A program made the translations under genes and the position numbers. DNA of 64,000 nucleotides. It comes from Notospermus geniculatus. Lineage: Eukaryota; Nemertea; Pilidiophora; Heteronemertea; Lineidae. Positions 8,977 to 18,835 of this stretch are shown here, piece by piece. The stretch is taken from assembly GCA_002633025.1 (NCBI GenBank), contig NMRB01000382.1, positions 291,164 through 355,163 of the forward strand, written 5' to 3'. The notes under the pieces were generated by a model that ran no database searches, was not told where the DNA came from, and saw only the letters and a list, made by a program, of their open reading frames with translations. Position 1 is the first letter of the stretch. Every line of letters begins with the position of its first letter.

Positions 8977-9136
8977 GCCTTGTTCACACTGCAGGCGCGG
9001 TGCGATCTGAACAAAGGATTACAGCCTTCTTACCGCATCGCGTCGCACCGCAAGTGTGAACAGCTACAGTATTAACAGTGGAAACAATCGGGTGCGAAAA
9101 ATTTCACATCGCACCGCGCCTGCAGTGTGAACAAGG
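8977..9136. mobile_element. GCCTTGTTCACACTGCAGGC foldback MITE
   Basis: The left end GCCTTGTTCACACTGCAGGC with GCGGTGCGAT is matched by ATCGCACCGCGCC with TGCAGTGTGAACAAGGC: 30 bp arms with at most one mismatch. The interior again pairs (GCACCGCAAGTGTGAACAG). It is the fourth foldback within 800 bp. Confidence 0.8.
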
Positions 9137-9139
9137 CCG

Positions 9140-10385
9140 CGGCTTAAGGTATAAAACAGAAAGACTCCTTTTACACAATGCGACTGGCTACGATTCCTTT
9201 ATAACACACTTCTCGCTGTGTACGAAGCCCAAAACAATTATCTTGCCCACGTTGTTCATATTTGTCATGGTACTTGATACCACGTCTCATGGCCAATGAA
9301 TCTGTTCACAATTCTAGAGGGTGCATTGAGTAAATACCAGGACAACACCAAGTGATCATTAACATTCTTGAGTAGGATCAAATATTAATGAGAAATTATC
9401 GTTAATTTGCATGCTTGTTTCATGACCGGAAGAACTAGTCCGTGACGTGGCACTGACGAACAACTCAGTTAAAACTATGACGTCGAAAGTCAAGCCAACG
9501 TTATTTGTCATTTAATTCTGAAACTACACCCTACTTCTAGCCCTTAATATACCTGAAATAGTCCATTGAATTTCAACTTTACATGTTTATCATCAAGTAA
9601 ATGACTGACTCAGTGTATCTGAATGTTTTCAAACGAAAATTCAAATGGGAACATGTTGAATTTCATCGATGAAATTGACTATTTTGGCGTAAACAACAGA
9701 CCGGAGAGCAACGTCATTGATTCTGGATGACGTATCACACATAACGTCACGAACGATGTGCGACGTCAATGACGTTTTCAACGTCGCAGTGCATGCGCTT
9801 TTGTGTTAAAAAATGAGTTGTTCCCCAGCGCCTCCTTTGGGCACGCTGGTTCCCCATTGTGCCATGAAAACTTGATATGTTGCTATCATAGAATTTTTGA
9901 CCGACAGCCCTTAAATTTAAAATCCATGTCAGTTTGCAGTCAGTTTTAAATAACTTGGGTCAATTTTTCCTCAATCAGCCAACTGCAGCAAATGGCGTCA
10001 TGGGGCATCCGCAACAAGTATTCAACACGCATCACATGATTAAGTCATCCTAGCTCCTTTGAACTCTTTGTGACTGTGCCAGGCTGACATTTTCCACTGT
10101 TCCCGCTGCTGACTCAATGCGGTATGCGAAAAGGAGGACCTGATATTGGGTAACCTGAAGGCGAACGTAGGCTGTAAACAACCCCCAGACTATGCTCAGC
10201 CCACGATTTCTAGAATCCAAGAAAAAAATCTTAACCATTTTTGATGTCGTTTGATAATAAACTTAGACGAATCTTTCACAAAACTTTATTAAATGAACAA
10301 TCATTGGAAAGAAACTCCTGATATTCTGTCATTTACCCAACAACGAATGTGGGCACATCTCATATATGTAGGAGTAAAGGCACGT
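9140..10385. other. Non-repetitive stretch with candidate regulatory words
   Basis: No gene. At 9365-9540 occur AATATTAATGAGAAATTATC, GTTAATTTGCATGC (contains the POU octamer ATTTGCAT) and GTCATTTAATTC. At 9705-9790 several CRE-like words cluster (GGATGACGTATC, CAATGACGTTTTC, AACGTCGCAGTG). Neither block has repeat structure. Confidence 0.3.
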
Positions 10386-10722
10386 CTCCATGTGGGTGTT
10401 TTCTCGTGCGAGTTAACCCTCAATGGGTAAGCATCATTGTTGCTTTCTTAGGACTTATGCTCATACAATGACGTGAAAGCTACCCATAGTCTTCTAAAGC
10501 TGAGTTGCCCATAGAAAGCCAACTTCTACAGCACTCCTCCACATGGGAGGCACTTCTCCACGTGGGAGTTTTCTCATGCGAGTTAACTCTCAATGGGTAA
10601 GCATCATTGTTGCTTTCTTAGGACTTATGATCAGACAATGACGTGACAGCTACCCATAGTTTTATATAGCCGAGTTGCCCATAGAAAGTCAACTTCTGCG
10701 AGAAAACTCACAGCTGGAGAGG
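10386..10722. mobile_element. Two tandem hairpin units of the GGCTCTCAATGGG family
   Basis: Two head-to-tail units 170 bp apart. Each runs TCTCCACGTGGGAGTTTTCT, CATGCGAGTTAACTCTCAAT, GGG, then a centre with GTTGCTTTCTTAGGACTTAT, then the return arm AGCCGAGTTGCCCATAGAAA, GTCAACTTCTGCGAGAAAAC. The second unit ends exactly where a TTAA-flanked MITE begins. Confidence 0.75.
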
Positions 10723-10730
10723 CCCCTTAA

Positions 10731-10932
10731 CTTATCTGCCCCAGGTTTGAGTAGACAACATCTTTTGCCAAGTTTTCTGATAGCTGGGGAAATAAATTGG
10801 AAGAAATTGGAAGAAAGATTCTTCATGTGATTCTTAGGAACAAACTTTCTTCAAACATTTTTTAATCAACACCCCAGGATGTGAGAAAACTTTGACAAAA
10901 GATGTCGTCTGCTGGCCTCTGGGGTAGATGAA
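10731..10932. mobile_element. TTAA-flanked MITE, copy 1 (piggyBac type)
   Basis: Flanked by TTAA at 10727-10730 and 10933-10936. The ends are CTTATCTGCCCCAGG and the inverse CTGGGGTAGATGAA; inside are GTAGACAACATCTTTTG and AAAAGATGTCGTCTGC, and AGGAACAAACTTTCTTC. The second copy is at 12771-12975. A TTAA duplication is the hallmark of piggyBac elements. Confidence 0.75.
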
Positions 10933-10936
10933 TTAA

Positions 10937-11454
10937 AAGATGGTCACTTTCAGCAGCCATCATCCAGCAATGGAAATGTGAACACACGGCATACATCATT
11001 GAAATTGTGACTGTGAGGAAAAGTCTGATTTACGGACAACATAAAGGGTTAGCTCGTCAAAAAAAGTAGATTTCCATGACTCATAAAGGTATTGATAAAC
11101 AAGACCCCATGGATACGAACATATAGGAAAAGGTAAGTTAATGCGCAATACGTGAGCTAGAGCAAAACCTACGAGAATCTGACACCACATGTACATTACG
11201 TGACAATGTACTGCTTTACACCAGCAGGGGGGATTGATTCAACAAAGCCGAATGAAATCTGATTTCACATGCCGAAAGCGCCCCCTAGAGACAAGTCTGA
11301 ATATGCATCGCCGTATATGGCAAGAGTTTTCTTAGCAACAGCCCAGCAACAGCCCACCTTCTTCTAAGATTCTGTCACACAATGAATTGAAGAATTTACA
11401 ACACCTGTAGGCTCCACAGCGTTGATATCTTCCTCAGCAAGTCATGCAGTCAAT
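10937..11454. other. No gene or repeat seen
   Basis: No exon or repeat structure was noticed. Confidence 0.3.
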
Positions 11455-11670
11455 AATGTCAAGGTCATGTTGAAGGTCAGGTTCAAGACAAAGGACAAGC
11501 TCAAGGTTAAGTTCAAGGTCACAGGCCAAGGTCACACGTCACGGTCAACTTCAAGGCCAAGGTCAAGTCCAAAGTCAAGGTCACAGCCAAGGTCAAGTCA
11601 GATTCAAGACCAAGGTAACAACCCAAGGTCAAGTTCAAGGTCAAGGTCAAAGTTCAAGGTTGCTGATCAT
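11455..11670. repeat. Irregular short tandem array of AAGGTCA words
   Basis: More than 20 variants of AAGGTCA, TCAAGGTCA and AAGTTCA lie in direct orientation with short irregular spacing. The array would translate as serine/arginine/lysine-rich sequence, which is an artefact of the repeat. TCAAGGTCA matches the extended monomer site for NR5A/ERR nuclear receptors, and closely spaced direct AGGTCA words resemble response elements; whether they are bound is unknown. Confidence 0.75.
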
Positions 11671-12766
11671 CACACGTAAAGCAAATATGGGAAACACCAG
11701 AATTTGGCAATGTAGCCAAATTTGGTCAAGACGCAGACAAGGGGTTAAGTAAAGTTCTGGGATCCATCACTGAAAACTCCAAGAAAACACTGCCCCATCC
11801 CATCAATGAATATTTGATGACCTCCTACATTTTGATTAATTATTAATTATTAATTGAAATGTTGTTATTCATTCTACATCGCACACGATCTTATGGGAAT
11901 TTCTTAGTAAACAAGAAATTTAAAAGAGGATTACATGTGTACCGGAAGATGTACACACCGATTCTGTCCAACGTTGAGCCTACCACGTGACAGGTACAAT
12001 TCAAACGTTTTTACATGTTTTCATTTTTGACGTAATTGACCTTGGCCACGAATGGGTTACGACAAACCTATAATGGTACAGTCATATTTACCAATAAGGA
12101 CACTTTGAAATTAGAATCTGGAAGAGTTGTGTCTTTGTTCATTGTCTTTTTTGAACCTTTGACAAGCAAGATAAGACCCCATTAGCTCCACAAAACAGAA
12201 ATGGTCCCCAGATATCGCAAACGTAACTCCAAAGGGGGTTGTCAATAAAACGTGGGGTGGGCGCTGTTTCATATATGTTTCATGTCTTACGGCATGTCTG
12301 AAGCAAAAGGCAATGTTAACGCTTTTGCTGTGCATGCCGTGCAGTGTATGTCATGCATTGCAAACTTTATGTGCTGACAATTTGCAGTGCAAGCCATTTC
12401 AAGTGCCAGTTTCTGCACTCTTCCCTGTGATGCTGGCAACATAATTACCACGTCTATTTGTAACTGTCATGCCAAAAATTGATGATGCACTGAGATTTTC
12501 AGACGAGGCCCTTATCTCCCCTGTCAGTTTCGAACTTGCTCCCTTTAAACCATGCTCTAAAACTGCTTTGGTTCATGCGATTCTCATTAAATGACCAATA
12601 GGTGTCACTAGACAATGTTAGAATTGGCACCAAACTAGCCAGCCAATCAGTGATCTGCTTTCAAGATGACTTCAACAGACTGAAAATTTCACGAGTCTTC
12701 TACTTCAATGACAGCGAAAATCTTCCTTATAATATGTAGAACAAACCTTTGAGTTTATTCCCTAAT
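11671..12766. other. No gene seen; AT-rich TAATTA cluster
   Basis: Near 11835-11860 the word ATTAATTATTAATTATTAAT gives a run of overlapping homeodomain cores. Otherwise no exon, tandem or inverted structure was recognised. Confidence 0.3.
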
Positions 12767-12770
12767 TTAA

Positions 12771-12975
12771 TTCATCCACCCCCAGAATCCAGCAGACAGT
12801 ATCTTCTGACAAAATTTTCTCTCATCCTATGGTATTAATTGAAAAATATTTGAAGAAAGTTTGTTCCTATCAACCATCTGAAGAATGTTTCTTCAAATTC
12901 TTTCCAATTCATTCTCAAGAATTTTAGAAAATATCAGCAGAAGATGCTGTCTGCTCAAATCTGGGGGCAGATGAG
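12771..12975. mobile_element. TTAA-flanked MITE, copy 2 (piggyBac type)
   Basis: Flanked by TTAA at 12767-12770 and 12976-12979. The ends are TTCATCCACCCCCAGAATCC and the inverse CTGGGGGCAGATGAG. Arms continue with AGCAGACAGTATCTTCTG and AGAAGATGCTGTCTGCT and a central GAAGAAAGTTTGTTCC, matching the copy at 10731-10932. Confidence 0.8.
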
Positions 12976-12979
12976 TTAA

Positions 12980-13384
12980 TGCCCAATTTTTCAGACACAA
13001 AAAGAAGTGAGACACATTACGCCTGCCTACAATTCGCACCAAGAAACCTTGTCAAAAGACATCTTTTAAATCCTCCATTGCTTTTGCTGTCATCACCGGG
13101 CCTCGCAAAATCTGTCGCGAAACTTTTTTTGCTCAGCGGAAGATAAAAGGCTTATACTCGACTGATCAGCCAAGATTTAGATAACATCTAAACAGAATCT
13201 CACTTTGATTTCAAGGAAATTCGCGCCTGCAGCACATTAGAAACCAACGTTAAGTTGATTGGTGTTCAAATCTTTTTAGATTAGAAACGTGATTTCCTTC
13301 GCTGGGTTCCTCTTCTGAGTTGAAGGAAACATTCGCCGAACATTTTTTGTTGGTATCAAAGATGAATATTCGGAGTGCTTATTC
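12980..13384. other. Candidate conserved noncoding stretch
   Basis: No gene. Words between 13060 and 13310 include GGAAGATAAAAGG (GATA), CACTTTGATTTCAAGG (TCF-like), GTTAAGTTGATTGG and TTTTTAGATTAG. No repeat structure. Regulatory role is an inference. Confidence 0.25.
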
Positions 13385-13930
13385 GTGAACACACAAGATC
13401 AAAATGTTGCCAAATAGCTCTCAGACAGGATCCCAATGTTGCCCATTTGTGAACACACCAGATCAAAATGTTGCTGATTTGTGAACAGAGCAGATCACAA
13501 TGTTGCCCATTTCTGAACAGACCAGATCACAATGTTGCCCATTTGTGAACAGAGCAAATCACAATTTTGCCCAGTTGTGAATAGAGCAGATCACACAATG
13601 TTGCCCAGTTGTGAACACACCAGATCACAATGTTGCCCAACTGAACAGACAGGATCACAATGTTACCCAATTGTAAACAGACCAGATCACAATGTTGCCC
13701 AGTTGTGAACAGAGCAGATCACACAATGTTGCCCAGTTGTGAACACACCAGATCACAATGTTGCCCAACTGAACAGACAGGATCACAATGTTGCCAAATT
13801 GTAAACACACCAGATCACAATGTTGCCCATTTGTGAACAAACTTGATCACAATGTTGCCCAATTGAATTGTGAACAGGATCACATGTTGCCCAGTTGTGA
13901 ACAGACCCGTCACAATGAACAGATCTAACC
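13385..13930. repeat. 32 bp minisatellite with a 128 bp higher-order period
   Basis: The unit is AATGTTGCCCAGTTGTGAAC followed by AGACCAGATCAC, about 16 copies with small indels. A four-unit block containing the variant CACACAATG begins at 13592 and again at 13720, so a 128 bp block was duplicated as a whole. Short open frames across it are by-products. Confidence 0.85.
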
Positions 13931-15084
13931 AGCTGCCAGCTGAAAGGGGAACTATTAGGAATTTTCATGTACAGAATTTCAGAACGTTCAACGACATGGA
14001 GTAACTCAGTTCGGAGAAGACATGGTTAATACTAGTACATCCATAAAATTTAATCCGATCTTCATGTGGAAATAAATTTACCATGTAGCACATTCCTTGT
14101 TAACGAAAGGTTCTCCCCTACGGAGGAACCAACAGAAAAACTTGCCCCGCAGATGAAAACCGAAGAAAAACACCATAATAATCAAATTAGTGTCAACATC
14201 GACACCTCCACCCACCTCACCAACCAAAAACAAAGAAGATGAACTCGTTAATTGACAGATTACCCCAATTAGTCATCTATTTCTGATTCACGGCGTCAGC
14301 TCCGCAAAAACGCCGTGGGCATCTTTTGGAAAAAGGAACGAAGGTTTGTCAGGTGTTGAATTTGAGAGCGGTAGAGTGAGACAAGTGACGGCTGTGATGG
14401 TGGTACGGGGTTGGTTCTGCAACCAATCCTTTCAGTGACCAGACAACGTCTTCTGCTCATAATTTCCTGTCAACAACATCCGGAGGAAATAATCTGAATG
14501 AGAGTTCTTGACATCGGTCAAAAGGTCGATTCCTCCTCAAAAGTTTTTGGGTATCTTGATCAGTTGCATCGTGGGTAATCCGCCTCCAATTGACCATGAT
14601 TCAAAGTCTCGAAGAAGGTTGACCGAATCTCAGAACTAATGTTTGATACTTGTGAGTTGACATGGCTGTGGGTGTATGTGATCACAGGCATGTCAGGTGT
14701 ACTCCAGCAGATTTGGAGACGTGGTGCTGGATCTTTGGATCCATTTCAATTCAATATTCTTTCATCACTGCCAAAAGTGCACAACTTCCTGTGTGGGTGC
14801 CACCATCCAGTATGGCTGCCATTGCCACTTGATTTTCATTTCTGGATGTTTAAGGACGAACAAGTGGGCATATCGCAACTGTTTTTGGAGGTCGCCTACA
14901 CTTAACTAGAGGAAGATTGTGGATGATTCTGATTCAACCAGGATTGCCACAATCTTCTTTTTCCTAGTGCGCCTTTCTCCCAATATGGCCACCAAGAGAC
15001 AACCTACTGGCAGCAACATATGCCACACTTTGCATTACTCTTGTTGATTCTTGGACTACTTGGTTCAAAATTATCCTGTACTGT
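13931..15084. other. No gene seen; candidate conserved noncoding block
   Basis: 14230-14410 contains CTCGTTAATTGACAGATTAC, CCCAATTAGTCATC, ACGGCGTCAGC and a short self-pairing AACGCCGTG, with composition unlike the flanks. An open frame at 14639-14905 shows no domain. No repeats seen. Confidence 0.25.
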
Positions 15085-15305
15085 ACCCCGCCTGATATAT
15101 GGCTTGGCTCAGCCAGTTATGGAGGATTTTACCTGCCCTGGCACAGACACTCAGGTACAAGGGACCACGACTTTGAGTCTCATCCGACAGACTCTAATTG
15201 GTTCACAGCTTTTCACATACATGTCCTGGCCGGGGATCGAACCCACGCAATGACTCTGTTAGGATTGAAAGTCAAGCGTGTTAGATCGCTTGACCACCAG
15301 GCCAA
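15085..15305 (-). mobile_element. tRNA-derived SINE (GGGACCAC body type)
   Basis: Reading the minus strand: GGCCTGGTGGTCAAGCGATC (tRNA D-arm-like A box) then GGGTTCGATCCCCGG (B box, about 15230-15246), followed by a body containing GATGAGACTCAAAGTCGTGG and TCCCTTGTACC. The body words recur at 62595-62715. Pol III promoter boxes plus a non-tRNA tail define a SINE. Age: moderately decayed. Confidence 0.6.
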
Positions 15306-16254
15306 GACTTTGCGTTACTCTTGTTAATATGTAACGAATTCTTGGACCACTTGGTTCATTACAGTATTCGATGGCCAATGCATCAGTGACCGTAACTCCC
15401 AAGGGTAACAGAACGAAACAACGGTGGACATTTCCTGGGGGGAAAAATCAGAGGGGTTTGGTATCCATAAATCAGGGTCAATAAATTCCTCTGCACCACT
15501 AAATACCTTCACTCTGTGCTCTAAGGCCCCGGGAAATCTGGGCCAGGAATATCACTGATATACCCTGCTGCTGGCAAAGGGGGGAGGGGGGCTGTCATAA
15601 TTCGGATGAAAAGAACTTTTATTCCTTATATCCATATCACACTGAGCTAGTTCTCAGTACGTTCTTGAAAATGTTGCCGAACGGGCTCAAACTCTGTGCG
15701 AACGGAGTGGACGTAGTGGCAATTTTTACAGTCTTTTTACGAACTTCATGGACGGGAAGGGTGCTCCAGAACTTCGAGGCATTATTTGGCCAATGTTACA
15801 CGTTCTAGCCCGTTTTACGAATTTTTAGGATGGGGCAGGACGTTCTGAGAACTACTTCAGTGTGACAGTAGCTTTAGTAAGTTTTCGGAACGGCCCACAA
15901 GAATGTTTAGCAACAATTCACCTGTTTGAGTAGGCTTTGACAATGGAAAGAGTCCTACGATGTCCTACGACTATGACTAGTTAGTCCTACGATGTTGTCG
16001 TAGGGCTAACTAGGCCGTTGCGAAAACTCGCTGTCACCACGACATTCCAACTGCTGTTTGAATATCAACACCACGGGTGGCACTGCCGTCACCGAACTGT
16101 CACAACCAAATATCCCTCAGGGCAAGGTGACCTGCTCTCCTTAACTCATTTACAGGGTCTGAGCAGATTATATCTGGCCGGAGATTTTACGATATGAGGT
16201 TGATGCGGTTTGTATTGATGGCAATATGATCTATATTGATTGTAAGGTGTAATG
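15306..16254. other. No gene seen
   Basis: Only a small foldback is visible: TCCTACGA words at 15952-16010, where AGTTAGTCCTACGA pairs with TCGTAGGGCTAACT. Other parts are single-copy-looking. Confidence 0.3.
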
Positions 16255-16535
16255 GAGACTGTCGGGGGAATATTAACCTTTTCTCTGGAAGAAATGAAGA
16301 GCCGCAACGGAATTTGAACCGGGGACCTTCTGCTTCTTTGTCAACACTCTACCACCGAGCCAGGAGCGGATCCAGGATTTGGGAAAAGAGGGGGCACCCT
16401 GTGCAAGGAACATTCAAATTTGCGCCCAATTCCACAATTTCACGGTTGATTTTACAGATTTGGGGGCTAAAAGGGGAGGCGAGCGCTCGGCGCACCCCCC
16501 CCCCCTCTGGACCTGCACCTGTGAGCTGAAGGACT
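16255..16535 (-). mobile_element. tRNA-like SINE head split by a hAT-type MITE
   Basis: On the minus strand the two flanks of the insert at 16361-16521 join as GTCCTTCAGCTC then GGTGGTAGAGTG, a tRNA D arm with a good A box; further on comes CCCCGGTTCAAATTCC, a B box (about 16310). The insert lies in the D arm. An intact acceptor stem is not visible, so this is a SINE head or tRNA pseudogene rather than a working tRNA. Confidence 0.55.
16361..16521. mobile_element. hAT-type MITE (CAGGGGCGGATCC ends), copy 1
   Basis: The ends are CAGGAGCGGATCC and GGACCTGCACCTG, inverted with 10 of 13 matching. Inside are GGATTTGGGAAAAGAGGGGG and GGCGCACC followed by a C run. The short flanking match GAGC is the remnant of a target duplication. 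Shares its ends with 38059-38174. The CAG...CTG termini fit hAT elements. Confidence 0.65.
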
Positions 16536-16584
16536 TGTATGTGTACATGCATTTGCATTGGAGTTTTCCATCAGATATCCAATA

Positions 16585-17135
16585 CAGGGTGGTCCAAAAA
16601 AAATGGACAAGCATACTTCCACTACCCTCAGTCCCAAACCACTGGTATGATTGGATACAGAATCTTTCTAGAAGAAAAATAAGACCAAGATAACTCGATT
16701 CGGTCCAGTAGTTTTATCTCCAGAGCCATTTTTGTGATGCAAAGTCAGTGGTCTCTAATAACTAACTTACCGTTGAACGGCGAATTCAGCATGATTGATA
16801 ACGGGCATTAGTTGTTATGCAACAATGCCAAAGTTTGGTTTTCATGTTCTACATGTACCTGTTCGTCATTTTTTGTTTCATCTTTCCTCAGGATATTCCT
16901 TTTGTCAGTTACAAGGCTACGCTGTAGTGTAAGCTCTTAATTGTTCTGTGGGGAACAATTCACCAAGAACCTCGACCTTGCTTTACAAAATAGGGTCTGC
17001 AGCTCGAACCACTGGACCGAATCGGGATATCTTGGTGTCCTTTTTCTTCTAGAAAGATTCTCCATCCAATGCCATCAGTATTTTTGGGCTCTGGGTAGTG
17101 GAAGTATGCTTGTCCATTTTTTTTGGACCACCCTG
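16585..17135. mobile_element. Tc1/mariner-type MITE, 551 bp, long TIRs, TA duplication
   Basis: It starts CAGGGTGGTCCAAAAAAAAT and ends with the inverse ATTTTTTTTGGACCACCCTG, with TA on both sides (16583-16584 and 17136-17137). The inverted similarity continues for about 125 bp each side (GGACAAGCATACTTCCACTA; CTTTCTAGAAGAAAAA; GATTCGGTCCAGT). About 280 bp of centre has no transposase frame, so the copy is non-autonomous. Confidence 0.9.
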
Positions 17136-17180
17136 TATAGAGCACCAAGAACGACAAACAAAATGATAAAATACGTATAA

Positions 17181-17258
17181 AATCGTCTCCGAATTTTGCA
17201 GTTTTTCGACCCCAAACGGGGTCTTCCTCAGGCACTTTCTAGTAGAGTCCCAGAAGTG
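17181..17258. repeat. Dispersed repeat shared with 503-585
   Basis: CGTCTCCGAATTTTGCAG, TTTTTCGACCCCAAACGGGG, TCTTCCTCAGGCAC and AGTCCCAGAAGTG match the segment at 503-585 in the same orientation. Confidence 0.5.
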
Positions 17259-17262
17259 AATG

Positions 17263-17443
17263 AGTTTTCCATCAGGACCGAAGCCAGAGCATTACTGGCC
17301 CTGGTAAGTACAGAAGAGGATATCACAAGCTATTCACGTTCCTCACTTGGATGGGGTCTTTTACTTGCCCTTGCAAAGGCACAAAGTACCAGGCACCGTG
17401 GCTGACTGTCCCATGCGACGGACATGACGAGCCAGGGATGATT
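17263..17443 (-). mobile_element. SINE-A body (tRNA-derived family), inverted partner 1
   Basis: Reads in reverse the SINE-A body: tail TTTCCATCAGGACCGAAGCC, GGCCCTGGTAAGTA, TGTTCCTCACTTGGATGGGG family words, ending at GAGCCAGGGATGATT. The tRNA head is missing. The next segment (17451-17533) is the same body end in opposite orientation. Confidence 0.75.
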
Positions 17444-17450
17444 GAGAAAC

Positions 17451-17533
17451 ATGAATAGCTTGAGATGACCTCTTCCGAACTTCACAGGGCCTACAATACG
17501 ATGGCTTTGGCCCTGATGGAAAAATCCATTTGT
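17451..17533 (+). mobile_element. SINE-A tail fragment, inverted partner 2
   Basis: Forward copy of the last 80 bases of SINE-A: GAATAGCTTGAGATGACCTC, TTCACAGGGCCTACAATACG, GCTTTGGCCCTGATGGAAAA. Together with 17263-17443 it forms an inverted pair, from head-to-head insertion or local rearrangement. Confidence 0.7.
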
Positions 17534-17539
17534 TTTGTC

Positions 17540-18524
17540 TGGGCCTACAGAGACTCCGATACAGACAGTTGGCAATGTAATTTACCAGTTCTAAACCTAT
17601 TGCAAAAAAGACAAAATTTGCACTCATACAACTGTCGCGAATACTGGTAAAGACCAAGCCAGAGAATGACAAAAAACTGTGTGAAACAAAGCCAAATAGT
17701 CATGAAAAAAAAATGTACAGATGTGTGCTGTCTGATAACATAAGTAGCCTATCACATCGCTAGACATGCCGAGGCATAAAAACATGTCTCCGGATATCTG
17801 TATGCAGCAGATTTTTTTCACTTTGTCCAAGGATGATTTTATTTGCACGTTCCTGTCGGTAAATAATGTTTTGGTTCCTGTTGGAATTCGGTCTTGAAAA
17901 AACAAAGGGCACCGCCTATGAGGGGGCAATTCTGTTCCAGACCTGAAGGAGCGACACTGTCGGCAGACGGCTGGAAAGACGAATCCCTTGACTCTCTCTC
18001 CGCGTCGATATTTGCCTTTAATGAGAGGAATGACATTTTATGTTTTGTATACGACTCTTCGGCCAATGTTTGTGACAGATGATCATACAAACGCTAAAAA
18101 GGTCACCAGATCACAGAATGTACACATAATTCTTCTGGCTCATGCGAACCTTTTTCGCCATCATCGCGTTCATTAGCGAACCTCAATCCGGCGCCAAGAC
18201 TCGTTAATCACGAAACATGTCGTACGATTAGCACAAATCAAGAATGACAGATTGGGATCCAAAGGGGCTGAAGTCGCTGTGTAGACAATTTAACGTTCTC
18301 TCTCAGTTCATTACAGGTATTAACAGTGAAGTGTTTTAAATGAATCAAGTGGTTTTGAGAATCCCTCTGAAAATTACTCCTCTTTCGAGACGGTACTGGT
18401 ACTGGTAACATTTCCAAGGCACTTAACTTTGCCTGTAGCATTTCTGCACAATGCAACATAAAGATGGCGCCTGTTTGTCTCACCAGTTATTTTAAACCCA
18501 TTTTCAGTGATGAAAAGTAATTGT
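17540..18524. other. No gene or repeat seen
   Basis: Several small overlapping open frames on both strands, none with recognisable domains or shared splice logic. Confidence 0.3.
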
Positions 18525-18835
18525 CGATGGGATTCAAGGTTGTATGCAAAGTAATCATAACTACCCAATGGGATTCAAGGTCATATGCAAAGTATCAGTA
18601 ATCATCCAATGGAATTCAAGGTCATATGCCAAGTAATCAGTAATCATCCAATGGAATTCAAGGTCATATGCAAAGTAATCAGTAATCATCCAATGGAATT
18701 CAAGGCCATATGCAAAGTAGTCATGATTACCCAATGGAATTCAAGGTCATATGCAAAGTAGTCAGTAATTGTTCCAATGACATTCATGGTCATATGCAAA
18801 GTATTACGTAACTGTCCAATGGAATTCAAGGACAA
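18525..18835. repeat. 42 bp minisatellite, about 7 copies
   Basis: The unit is CCAATGGAATTCAAGGTCAT then ATGCAAAGTAATCAGTAATC and AT (for example 18611 to 18653). Each unit combines TCAAGGTCA (NR5A/ERR-type half-site), ATGCAAAG (POU-octamer-like), TAATCA (homeodomain-like) and CCAAT. The regular 42 bp spacing equals about four helical turns. Sequence is observed; binding is inference. Confidence 0.85.

Noticed and set aside
13385-13930. CRISPR array
   Set aside because: Unit is continuous without unique spacers, no cas genes, and the context is eukaryotic.
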